From NCBI GenBank assembly GCA_003153875.1, contig PMBY01000204.1, forward strand, positions 15,584 to 24,871: a stretch of 9,288 bases of DNA, read 5' to 3'. Source of the DNA: Myxococcales bacterium. Its GTDB lineage: Bacteria > Myxococcota > Polyangia > Fen-1088. The notes beneath the pieces are model-generated. The model was not told the DNA's origin. It did not search any database and saw only the letters and a program-made list of their open reading frames with translations. This document shows positions 1 through 6,474 of the stretch, piece after piece; positions within the stretch are counted from its first letter, which is position 1, and each line of letters opens with the position of its first letter. Made by a program: the position numbers and the translations under genes.

Positions 1-88
1 GCCCCATCATGGCGGAAGATGCGCGCGAACGGAAGTCAGGAAGGAGAATGGCTGACCCGCTTGGGTAGGAACGACCTGCGGTCGCCCT
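1..88. repeat. Composite direct repeat, left copy (eroded)
   Basis: The first 37 bases match 1216-1252 with one difference (C at 13, A at 1228). After a poorly conserved spacer, 64-88 matches 1271-1295 at 22 of 25 positions. In this copy the palindrome is damaged: AA at 70-71 replaces the GG needed for pairing, leaving a CGACC-TGC-GGTCG core. The window edge cuts the copy, so the repeat may continue to the left. In the right copy the 37-bp block lies just upstream of an ACT-domain start codon, so an ACT-domain gene may lie left of position 1; this is an inference. Confidence 0.8.
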
Positions 89-310
89 CAGAGCACGCGA
101 ACTACAAGGTGCCACAGCGACGCTGACCATTATACCGTCGATCAGGAGCTCTCGTGGGCCCGGTCGAGACCTGAACCTCGCAGTCTCGGCGACATGCGAA
201 ACCTGGCGGCATCGAGAAGGTCAAGCAGGGGTGAGGAGCCGTTGAAACGACCCCCAGCGTACATGCGCAAGGGCCGCGCCCGTCATCGCAGGGCCGGCGA
301 ACACCCGCCG
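89..310. other. Non-coding stretch, nothing recognised
   Basis: Open frames cross this stretch on both strands, but their translations are Arg/Pro/Ala-rich, have no recognisable domain, and overlap the vapC gene in other frames. No convincing terminator or RNA gene was seen downstream of vapC. It may be worn remnant sequence between the left repeat and the toxin-antitoxin pair. Confidence 0.5.
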
Positions 311-718
311 TCAGACGGCCCAGTTCTCGACGCTGAGTCCGGGTATCGTTCCGTCGAGCAAAGCGCGGTCGTTCGTCACCAACGTGGCGCCGGCCTCGAT
401 GGCCGTAGCGGCGATGTGCAGATCGGCGTCCTGCTTGATCACGCCCCGCCGCTCCAACTCCGCCTTCAGACGTCCGAAGATACGCACAGTTCCGTCCGTC
501 AGGGGCAGGATCCCATCGAGCATGCCGAGCTGCTGCTCCACAGCCGTAAGATTCTCCGGTCGGCGCACCGACTTCTCGACGCCGTAGATCAGTTCGCCCA
601 CGACCACCAGGCTCGTGACCACATCTCCCTGCTCCCACGCCTCATCCAACCGCCCTACCACCGATGCCACACCGTTGCGGGCGTACCCCAGCATGTTCGT
701 GTCGAGCAGCCAGATCAC
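311..718 (-). CDS. vapC: VapC-family PIN-domain toxin
   Basis: This 135-residue protein has the length and layout of VapC ribonucleases, which cleave RNA with a Mg-dependent acidic site and are held inactive by a cognate VapB-type antitoxin. Visible motifs are LLDTN with Asp6, Glu42 in VVGELIYGV, Asp99 in the segment DLHIAATAI, and Asp117 in LVTNDRAL; together these form a complete PIN acidic set. The start is a GTG at 718 that overlaps the end of the upstream antitoxin gene by 4 bases (GTGA), so the two are almost certainly translationally coupled. The toxin appears intact. The RNA target cannot be told from sequence. The family call is firm; the symbol is generic. Confidence 0.88.
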   Translation of the reverse strand: MIWLLDTNMLGYARNGVASVVGRLDEAWEQGDVVTSLVVVGELIYGVEKSVRRPENLTAVEQQLGMLDGILPLTDGTVRIFGRLKAELERRGVIKQDADLHIAATAIEAGATLVTNDRALLDGTIPGLSVENWAV

Positions 719-984
719 ATTTCCTCGGGCGGCGCAGCCCTACCGCCCGCCTCGCGTCCTCCGCGCAGAATCCGGATAATCTCCTCTGTCGATTCTCCCT
801 GCCATGGCCCAAGCGCTGCCATGCGTGTGCCAAGCCCAGGACCCGCCCGTCGCCGAGACGGCACAGCCCGCAACTCCACGTCCAAATCATCGACGTGAGC
901 ACGCACCGGATGGATGGGATCGCGCTTCAGCCTGGCCAGCGCTTCCTCCAGCGTTGTCGGAGTCTTTGTTTGAGGTGTTCCCAT
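715..984 (-). CDS. Probable antitoxin of the VapBC pair
   Basis: This 89-residue protein lies directly upstream of the PIN toxin and overlaps it by 4 bases, the usual antitoxin-first arrangement. It is charged. The middle section ([15 protein letters not shown]) and the later [16 protein letters not shown] segment resemble a group of small antitoxins found next to VapC. No clear AbrB, ribbon-helix-helix or Phd DNA-binding motif could be identified by eye, so how it might repress the operon is unknown. The ATG at 984 is supported by a GGAAGG ribosome-binding site (993-998 on the minus strand) with an 8-base spacer. The Arg/Gly/Pro-rich C-terminus would be the natural toxin-binding tail. The role is inferred mainly from position. 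Confidence 0.75.
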   Translation of the reverse strand: MGTPQTKTPTTLEEALARLKRDPIHPVRAHVDDLDVELRAVPSRRRAGPGLGTRMAALGPWQGESTEEIIRILRGGREAGGRAAPPEEM

Positions 985-992
985 CGGACTAC

Positions 993-998
993 CTTCCG
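993..998 (-). promoter_or_regulatory. Ribosome-binding site of the antitoxin gene
   Basis: The minus strand reads GGAAGG eight bases before the ATG at 984. This strong Shine-Dalgarno match fixes the antitoxin start and lies in the sequence that interrupts the ACT-domain remnant. Confidence 0.6.
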
Positions 999-1088
999 TG
1001 CTTCAAGCGTAGCACGGCGGCGCTGTCTCCTGTGCTCCTGGAGGTGCCGCGCCTCGGCATGAGATACGAGAGAGACGACATGTTCGCA

Positions 1089-1205
1089 GGAATCGGCCAG
1101 CGACAGCGCGCGGATGTTCACACCCGCGGCAGCCAGTATGCTGGCCACGTCGGCCAATCGGCCCAACTGGTTTTCCAGGAGGATGGTGATTTGCTCGACT
1201 TTCAT
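1089..1205 (-). pseudogene. Truncated ACT-domain protein, N-terminal remnant
   Basis: The ATG at 1205 opens a reading frame beginning [20 protein letters not shown] and continuing through [15 protein letters not shown]. This is the characteristic start of small amino-acid-binding tandem-ACT proteins (usual length around 130-145 residues), including the LEN..GRLA.V first strand and helix and the G.NIRALS.AD second strand. After about residue 39 the similarity stops: the frame stays open to 927, but the translation becomes Arg/His-rich and runs into the vapBC antitoxin start. Roughly three quarters of the protein is missing, so no function is expected. The break point coincides with the sequence carrying the antitoxin's ribosome-binding site, suggesting that the toxin-antitoxin module or a rearrangement cut the gene. 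Confidence 0.8.
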
Positions 1206-1215
1206 TGGAGGCCAA

Positions 1216-1295
1216 GCCCCATCATGGAGGAAGATGCGCGCGAACGGAAGTCTAACCCTAGTCCAACCCTGGTAGGGGCGACCTGCGGTCGCCCC
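1216..1295. repeat. Composite direct repeat, right copy
   Basis: This is the better-preserved partner of 1-88. It has a 37-bp block (1216-1252; 36 of 37 identical), a variable spacer, and a 25-bp block (1271-1295) containing a perfect palindrome. It lies between the start of the ACT remnant and the stop codon of the nucleotidyltransferase gene. Confidence 0.85.
1275..1295. repeat. REP-like palindrome with 9-bp perfect stem
   Basis: GGGGCGACC, loop TGC, GGTCGCCCC. The stem pairs perfectly over 9 bases. No T-run follows on either strand, so it is not a standard intrinsic terminator. It lies just downstream of the nucleotidyltransferase stop codon (minus strand). Short intergenic palindromes of this kind are often dispersed REP elements; whether it is multi-copy in this genome cannot be seen here. 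Confidence 0.75.
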
Positions 1296-1352
1296 GAATT
1301 CTTGGTCAGCGGCTACCGTGCGCTCTTCGGCTCCAGAATGCCTTCGAGTTCA

Positions 1353-1655
1353 TCACGCGGCGACATACTCGTTCAATGCTTCAGCCAGCACCTGGTTTCG
1401 AAACGAGGCATGCAGCTCGGCGGCAGTACGCAGGTCGACCTTGCGACCCAAAGTCGCAGACAACTCCCGCGCCATGCGTGCGATGGCCAAATAGCCAACA
1501 CGTACACCGGGTCGGAATTCCACCAGCATGTCCACGTCACTGTCAGGCCGGAAGTCGTCGCGCAAGATCGAGCCGAACAGAGCCAGCCGAGCGATCCCGT
1601 TCTCACGGCAGAACCTCGCAACGCGATCGTGTGGAATGTCGACGGCGGTCTTCAT
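1353..1655 (-). CDS. MNT-type nucleotidyltransferase, orphan antitoxin-like
   Basis: This 100-residue minimal nucleotidyltransferase carries an exact GS-x10-DxD signature (G28, S29, D40, D42) followed by the third strand Asp (D74 in RKVDLRT), so the catalytic set is complete. MntA-type members of this family transfer AMP to HEPN (HepT) toxins and neutralise them; they are normally encoded beside a HEPN gene. No HEPN-like reading frame is seen on either side: downstream comes the palindrome and the ACT remnant, upstream the kinase region on the other strand. The frame is open far upstream (to 2498), but that extension is antisense to the kinase; the ATG at 1655, preceded by GGGGA, gives the normal family length. 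It may be an orphan antitoxin or act on a distant partner. Confidence 0.82.
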   Translation of the reverse strand: MKTAVDIPHDRVARFCRENGIARLALFGSILRDDFRPDSDVDMLVEFRPGVRVGYLAIARMARELSATLGRKVDLRTAAELHASFRNQVLAEALNEYVAA

Positions 1656-1722
1656 TCCCCAAGCATATCCCTTCAGGCGGGCGCAGCAAGCCGCCAAGTC
1701 GCACCGAACGATCGACCACTGT

Positions 1723-1751
1723 TTGACGGAAATTGGCCCAAGGTCTACGCT
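1723..1751 (+). promoter_or_regulatory. Possible sigma-70-type promoter for the kinase operon
   Basis: TTGACG (1723-1728), then a 17-base spacer, then TACGCT (1746-1751). The -35 box matches the consensus at five of six positions, the -10 box at only three of six. It is correctly oriented and about 130 bases upstream of the kinase start. This is a weak prediction. Confidence 0.25.
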
Positions 1752-1755
1752 GGAC

Positions 1756-1773
1756 TTCTGCATTTTCTGCATT
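1756..1773. repeat. Tandem 9-bp repeat upstream of the kinase
   Basis: TTCTGCATT occurs twice in direct succession with no mismatch. It lies just downstream of the possible -10 box, in an AT-rich patch that stands out from the GC-rich surroundings. It could be a regulator binding site, a UTR element or chance. Confidence 0.6.
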
Positions 1774-1865
1774 ATTGACGTAGCGGGACTATGAAGAGCT
1801 GGTGCGCGTGACCCCACGGAAACTTGATCTGGCAGGCATGGGCACCCATCCGAGGTTCCAATCGC

Positions 1866-1870
1866 GGGAG
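1866..1870 (+). promoter_or_regulatory. Ribosome-binding site favouring the GTG start of the kinase
   Basis: GGGAG lies 10 bases before the GTG at 1881. The other candidate starts (TTG at 1824, ATG at 1899) have weaker or no purine-rich sequence at a suitable distance. Confidence 0.45.
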
Positions 1871-1880
1871 AAGATCCGCC

Positions 1881-3329
1881 GTGCAGCCTGAGCCTCGCAT
1901 GGACGCGCTCGTGGGCACCGTGCTCGAGGGCGCGTACCGCATCACGCGCCTTGTCGGCGAGGGCGGCATGGGCGCGGTGTACGAGGCCGTGCAGCTTCGC
2001 CTCAACAAACGCGTGGCTATCAAGTTGATGTCGCGCGACCTGGCTGCCAATCGCGAGGCCCTGGCGCGGTTCCATCGCGAGGCCGAGATCACATCGCACC
2101 TCGGGCACCCCCACCTGGTGACTGTCATCGATTTCGGCACTGCGGAATCCGGCGAGCCCTACCTGGTCATGGAGTATCTCGAAGGGGAAGATCTCGACCA
2201 CCGCCTGCGTCGAGTGGGTCGCATGCCCATGGAGGCGGTTGTCCACGTGGTCAGGCAAGTCGCCTCGGCGTTGAATGCCGCCCACGATCAGGGCGTCGTT
2301 CACCGCGATCTCAAACCTGGGAACGTGTTTCTGGTGCAGATTCCCGGTGAGCCCGATTTCGTGAAAGTGCTCGACTTCGGCATTTCCAAGATGAAGGCGG
2401 CGCGCACGCAACTGACAAGCGCATCGGCGGTTATGGGTACGCCGAACTACATGTCGCCCGAACAGGCTACCGGCATGATCGATGACATCGATCACCACGC
2501 CGATCAGTGGGCGCTAGCCTGCATCGCGTGGGAGATGCTGCTAGGCCGATGCCCGTTTGTGGCTGACGAGACGGCTGCCCTCTTGTACCAGATTATTAAT
2601 CTGGACCCGCATCCGCTCGCGCCACGGGTGCCGGGCCTGCCGCCGGCCGCGGAGACGGCGTTGCGGCAGGCGCTGCGCAAGAAGCCAGCGGAGCGGTTCT
2701 CGTCGATGCGAGAATTCTCGCGCGAGTTCGAAGCCGCCGCGTTTGGCAGGCCTGCCGACGCGACACCGACGCCGGTGATGGTGTCATCAATTGCGCCGCC
2801 AACAAACCCGACCATCGGATACAGCGCGCCGCAGGTTCTGGTGACACCTGTGAGGCAGCCCGCCGCGCGAACACCGAAGGATGCGCGTAAGGCCGACACG
2901 GATCGCGCGGCACCAGAGAATGGTGGCAGCGCAATTCATGCCATCGAGGCGCGCGCCAAGGAACTGGCGCGGTCAGCGATGGGACAGTTGAGTCGGATCA
3001 AGCCGGTCTATGCCATCGCTGCAGCAGCCGGGGCGCTCTTGTTGCTCGGGGCGTTCCTGTTGTTCCGTTCAAGCCCCGCTCCCAAACCGACGATCACCAG
3101 CACGGCCCAACCCGTGGTTACACCGCTGCCACAGCCGCCCGCACCTTCCGTAGGAACGCGGGAAGCCACGGAAGCCAAACCAGCCGGGGTCAAGCCTGCG
3201 TCCACCCGAGCGAAGCACCAGAAGTGGGTCGACCCTTTCACCGACGGGGAGTCCACCAGACCGACGAAGACCACCACGCCCACGTCCCCACGGCGCAAGG
3301 CCAAGAAGAAACTGTTTGAGGAGCTGTGA
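1881..3329 (+). CDS. Membrane-anchored PknB-type Ser/Thr protein kinase
   Basis: This is a 482-residue eukaryotic-like kinase. Its catalytic domain (about residues 19-285) has every key element: Gly loop GEGGMG (26-31), ATP-anchoring Lys48 in VAIK, the alpha-C Glu near 67, HRDLKPGN (141-148), DFG (165-167), the activation segment ending GTPNYMSPEQ, and the ADQWALACIAWEML helix. It should therefore be active. A Pro/Ala-rich juxtamembrane stretch leads to one transmembrane helix (about 375-395) and a short Pro/Lys-rich exterior tail with no recognised sensor domain. GTG at 1881 is preferred because of GGGAG ten bases upstream; ATG at 1899 is the main alternative and leaves the domain whole. The stop codon is 2 bases before the next start, so it is probably co-transcribed with the PEGA and fibro-slime genes, whose products are candidate partners or outputs. 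Confidence 0.93.
   Translation: MQPEPRMDALVGTVLEGAYRITRLVGEGGMGAVYEAVQLRLNKRVAIKLMSRDLAANREALARFHREAEITSHLGHPHLVTVIDFGTAESGEPYLVMEYLEGEDLDHRLRRVGRMPMEAVVHVVRQVASALNAAHDQGVVHRDLKPGNVFLVQIPGEPDFVKVLDFGISKMKAARTQLTSASAVMGTPNYMSPEQATGMIDDIDHHADQWALACIAWEMLLGRCPFVADETAALLYQIINLDPHPLAPRVPGLPPAAETALRQALRKKPAERFSSMREFSREFEAAAFGRPADATPTPVMVSSIAPPTNPTIGYSAPQVLVTPVRQPAARTPKDARKADTDRAAPENGGSAIHAIEARAKELARSAMGQLSRIKPVYAIAAAAGALLLLGAFLLFRSSPAPKPTITSTAQPVVTPLPQPPAPSVGTREATEAKPAGVKPASTRAKHQKWVDPFTDGESTRPTKTTTPTSPRRKAKKKLFEEL
3318..3323 (+). promoter_or_regulatory. Ribosome-binding site of the TPR/PEGA gene
   Basis: GAGGAG lies inside the last codons of the kinase gene, 8 bases before the ATG at 3332. It supports that start over the GTG at 3326 and indicates translational coupling with the kinase. 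Confidence 0.7.
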
Positions 3330-3331
3330 CC

Positions 3332-4294
3332 ATGCACGCAACCTGCCTAGTCCTGCTAGCGATCCTCGCGCAGACCTCGCCGCTGACTGCCGATCCACAG
3401 GCCAAGGTGCAGGCCCAGACACTGCTGGGCCAGGGCACCAAGCTCTACGGGCAGGGTGACGTCGCTGGTGCGCTGGAAAAGTTCAGCGCGGCCTACGCCG
3501 CCTACCCATCGCCGAAGCTGATGTTCAACATCGCCCAAGCCAATCGCGATCTCGGTCGCCCGGTTGAGGCTCTTGAGGCATTTGAGAAGTTCTTGGCGGG
3601 CGTCGCTGATGCGTCGTCAGAGACGGTCGCTGATGTGCGCAAGTCCGTGGCTGAGTTGCAGAGGAAGCTGGGGCGCATCCAGATCGACTGCGAGACCCCA
3701 GGCGCGGAGGTGAGCATCGACGGCAGGAGCGTGGGCCTGGCACCCCTGCCCGATCCGATCTGGGCCACGCCTGGCCACCATCAAGTCACGGCCAAGCATG
3801 CGAGTGCGGCACTAGCGATCGAGGATGTGGACGTGAGTGCAGGTTCAGTGAGCACTGTGACCGTGAGGCTGGCCCCGGTTGTGGTTCCCGTGGCCGCCCC
3901 GGCGCCCAAGGCTGCCCCGGACTTCGACCTGCAAGCAACGTTACCGTCCAGCGGCGCGAGAGAGGGTTGGTGGCTGGGCAGGAAATGGACCTGGGTGGCA
4001 GCCGGCTCGACGGTGTTGTTGGCGGCGGGCGCCGTCACCGCCGGAGTATTGATGCAGTCCAAATTCGACAGCCTGAGGAGTTCATGCGGCGCCGGGAACC
4101 TAGCCAGACCCGGTTGTACTCAGAGCGACATCGACTCAGTCAGTTCGCGCCAAACCATGGCCAACGTGTTCTGGGGACTGACCGCGGCAGCGGCCGTGAC
4201 CACCGGCGTGCTGTTCTATTTCGAGGGTCGATCCGCGAGCGTTGCGCCGGTAGCGGGTGGGGCGACGGGCTTCCTTGCAACCGTGAGGTATTGA
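3332..4294 (+). CDS. TPR/PEGA-domain envelope protein
   Basis: This 320-residue protein has an N-terminal hydrophobic signal (about 1-20). Next come one or two TPR-like helical repeats (about 30-90; GTKLYGQGDVAGALEKF and MFNIAQANRDLGRPVEALEAF) and a PEGA beta domain (about 115-180; IQIDCETPGAEVSIDGRSVG, then TPGHHQVTAKH). A Pro/Ala linker follows, then two hydrophobic segments (about 220-241 and 277-296) separated by a small loop with two cysteines. PEGA domains are surface or envelope modules, and this TPR-PEGA layout is common in myxobacteria, often near Ser/Thr kinases. The ATG at 3332 is chosen over the GTG at 3326 because GAGGAG (3318-3323) sits 8 bases upstream. It probably links the kinase to the envelope or to the lipoprotein encoded next; no catalytic role is evident. 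Confidence 0.88.
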   Translation: MHATCLVLLAILAQTSPLTADPQAKVQAQTLLGQGTKLYGQGDVAGALEKFSAAYAAYPSPKLMFNIAQANRDLGRPVEALEAFEKFLAGVADASSETVADVRKSVAELQRKLGRIQIDCETPGAEVSIDGRSVGLAPLPDPIWATPGHHQVTAKHASAALAIEDVDVSAGSVSTVTVRLAPVVVPVAAPAPKAAPDFDLQATLPSSGAREGWWLGRKWTWVAAGSTVLLAAGAVTAGVLMQSKFDSLRSSCGAGNLARPGCTQSDIDSVSSRQTMANVFWGLTAAAAVTTGVLFYFEGRSASVAPVAGGATGFLATVRY

Positions 4295-4296
4295 CC

Positions 4297-6474
4297 ATGA
4301 GACCGTTCTCACCCTCGTTTGCACGTTTCGACATTTCTGGCCTCTGTCTCGTCGCTGCGCTGGCTGCGGCGTGTTCCTTTGACGCCAGCCAACTGCGGGC
4401 GCTGCCTGACGGCGCCATCGAACCTCCGGCGGCGCCCGACGCTGGCGCGGCTGGCAGCGGCGACGACACCGCCAGCCCACCAGACGCTGCCATCGCGACA
4501 GGCGGCAACGACGGCTCCGCTGGACCGGGTGGGGATGGAGGCCTGGGCGTCGACGCGGGCGGCACGGCAGCCGATGGGACGGTGGATACTGGACGGACGG
4601 CCAGTTCCGGCGACGCTCCGGTTTCGCCAGATCTGGCAACCACTCGCGATCTCCCCAGCTTAGTTGAGACGACTCCACCGCCCGATGCCACGATGGAGGC
4701 GCCGCCCGCTCCCGACGCTCCGACAGTCCAAAGCCAATGCGGCAATGGCAAGATCGAGGTTAGCGAAGCGTGCGACGATGGCAACACCAGGAACGCTGAT
4801 GGTTGCTCGTCGACGTGCACGATCGAGACTGGATATGCCTGCCCCTTGGTCAACGCCCCCTGCGTACCAGTTTGTGGCGACGGCATAGTGCTCGCGCCGA
4901 TGGAACAATGCGATCCCGGCGTCAAGGCGACGAACATGGCGCAGGCATGCTCCGCTACCTGCACGTGGAATCCCGGCTGGGCCTGTACCGGCACTCCCCT
5001 GAGCTGTTTCCAGACGACGTGCGGCGATGGGAAGGTCGAGGGCTTCGAGGCCTGCGATGACGGCAACACCCTGGCAAACGACGGTTGCTCGCCAACCTGC
5101 CACTTTGAGCCGAACTGCAGCTCGGCCACGGGCACTTGCACCCCGAAGTGCGGGGACGGGTTGGTGGTCAACGAAGAGTGCGACGATGGAAACACCAACA
5201 ACGGCGACGGCTGCTCGTCGATTTGCAAGGTGGAGCCTGGCTACCAATGCACTCAATCCCCTTCCAACGCTGATACCGTAATCGTGCCGGTCACTTACCG
5301 CGACTTCCTCCTGGGCGGCGATTTCTACGCGGCCACCGTCGTGGGTAGCAACAATGCCGTTACCGGCCTGGTTCAGGGCACGCTCGACAGCGAGGGCAAA
5401 CCGGTCCTCTCGCCGACCGCGCCGGCTACCGGGCACATTGCGAGTGCGGCCAGCTTCAGCAACTGGTACCGGGACGTGCCGGGAACCAACACCACCTACG
5501 TGTCGAGCATCCTTCTCCACAACAACGGCAATGGCGGCTACGTGAATTGGTGGAAGGACAACCAACAGTGGGTGAACTACAGCAACGTTTCATCGTGCGC
5601 GAACGCGGACTGCAGCGGTGTCTGCAGCGGCCTCTACACCGGCGCCGCGAATCAGGTATGCTTCGCCACATGCACGCCCTTGGGCGTCGGCTACACGGGT
5701 CATTGCTGGGCCACGGCCACGAATGTTGACGGCAACCCACTCTTTTTCCCTCTCGACAACGTGCCGGGCATGATCACGCCGACCTCTGCCTATGCGCCCG
5801 GCGAGACCCCGCCTATGTATAGCGGCACTTGGACCTTTGAACCAGGGACGGCGGCGCCCCAGCACAACTTCAGCTTCACCAGCGAAGTACGCTACTGGTT
5901 CAGCTATTCGACGAGCAAGAAATACACGCTCGATTTCACCGGTGACGATGATGTCTGGGTCTTCGTCAACCGCAAGCTGGCAGTGGACCTGGGGGGCATT
6001 CATACCCCGGTCGAGGGACAGATCGTGCTCAACGCGACCGGTGGCGGGGATGTCACCATTACCCCGACTGGGGGCGCTGCCTGCAAGACCGAGGGCGTTC
6101 CCTCGACTTGTACGTCGACCAAGAGCAAGGTCGATCTGGGCATGACGAACAACGGAGTGTACGAGATTGCCGTGTTTCAAGCGGAACGGGCATGGAACGG
6201 CTCGACCTACAAACTAACTTTGAGCGGCTTCAACGATCTGCCGAGTGTCTGCGTGCCCATCTGCGGCGACGGTGTCGTGTCGCCCGGCGAACAATGCGAC
6301 AACGGAGCCGCGAACAACCTTGGCGGCTACAATCAGTGTACCTCGGGCTGCCGCCTTGGCCCCCACTGTGGCGACGCAATCTTGCAGCCAGAGTACGGCG
6401 AAGAATGCGACCTAGGCACCGCCAACGGCCAGACGGGGCAAGCCTGCGATAGTTCCTGTCACCTTCCGCGCTGA
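4297..6474 (+). CDS. Lipoprotein with DUF4215 repeats and a fibro-slime domain
   Basis: This 725-residue protein starts at ATG 4297, two bases after the upstream stop, with GAGG (4285-4288) as ribosome-binding site. The signal peptide ends in a lipobox-like LAAAC, putting the lipidated cysteine at residue 26. A long Ala/Asp/Pro/Gly linker (about 27-147) follows. Four DUF4215-type Cys-rich repeats begin near residues 148, 193, 242 and 285; repeats 1, 3 and 4 show the ACDDGNT/ECDDGNT..DGCS signature. A fibro-slime (PA14-like) domain spans about 332-650; its hallmarks are VTYRDF, NWYRDVPG, the FTGDDDVWVFVNRKL stretch and VDLGGIH. Two degenerate repeats (from about 656 and 691) close the protein. 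These families are extracellular and associated with adhesion or carbohydrate binding. It is most likely an outer-surface adhesin or matrix protein linked to the kinase operon; the ligand is unknown. Confidence 0.9.
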   Translation: MRPFSPSFARFDISGLCLVAALAAACSFDASQLRALPDGAIEPPAAPDAGAAGSGDDTASPPDAAIATGGNDGSAGPGGDGGLGVDAGGTAADGTVDTGRTASSGDAPVSPDLATTRDLPSLVETTPPPDATMEAPPAPDAPTVQSQCGNGKIEVSEACDDGNTRNADGCSSTCTIETGYACPLVNAPCVPVCGDGIVLAPMEQCDPGVKATNMAQACSATCTWNPGWACTGTPLSCFQTTCGDGKVEGFEACDDGNTLANDGCSPTCHFEPNCSSATGTCTPKCGDGLVVNEECDDGNTNNGDGCSSICKVEPGYQCTQSPSNADTVIVPVTYRDFLLGGDFYAATVVGSNNAVTGLVQGTLDSEGKPVLSPTAPATGHIASAASFSNWYRDVPGTNTTYVSSILLHNNGNGGYVNWWKDNQQWVNYSNVSSCANADCSGVCSGLYTGAANQVCFATCTPLGVGYTGHCWATATNVDGNPLFFPLDNVPGMITPTSAYAPGETPPMYSGTWTFEPGTAAPQHNFSFTSEVRYWFSYSTSKKYTLDFTGDDDVWVFVNRKLAVDLGGIHTPVEGQIVLNATGGGDVTITPTGGAACKTEGVPSTCTSTKSKVDLGMTNNGVYEIAVFQAERAWNGSTYKLTLSGFNDLPSVCVPICGDGVVSPGEQCDNGAANNLGGYNQCTSGCRLGPHCGDAILQPEYGEECDLGTANGQTGQACDSSCHLPR
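4738..5253 (+). repeat. Coding array of four DUF4215 Cys-rich repeats
   Basis: Four units of roughly 40-50 codons each begin with CGNG or CGDG and carry a conserved C(D/N)..N..DGCS..C pattern. The second unit is the most divergent (QCDPGVKATN instead of CDDGNT). Even cysteine spacing implies internal disulfides. The array is interrupted by the fibro-slime domain and resumes with two units at about 6262-6471. Confidence 0.8.

Noticed and set aside
102..638. 178-residue minus-strand frame
   Set aside because: It overlaps vapC in another frame, is rich in Arg and Gly, and shows no domain, whereas vapC has a full PIN motif set.
804..1778. 324-residue plus-strand frame
   Set aside because: It covers the antitoxin, the ACT remnant and the nucleotidyltransferase in antisense; the translation has no recognisable motif.
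1656..2498. Upstream extension of the nucleotidyltransferase frame on the minus strand (about 280 residues)
   Set aside because: It is antisense to the kinase gene, its translation is Ala/Arg/His-rich with no domain, and the nucleotidyltransferase has its normal family length from the ATG at 1655.
4140..5565. Two long minus-strand frames opposite the fibro-slime gene
   Set aside because: Their apparent repeats (HVDEQPS, PSSH) are antisense images of the DUF4215 coding repeats on the plus strand.
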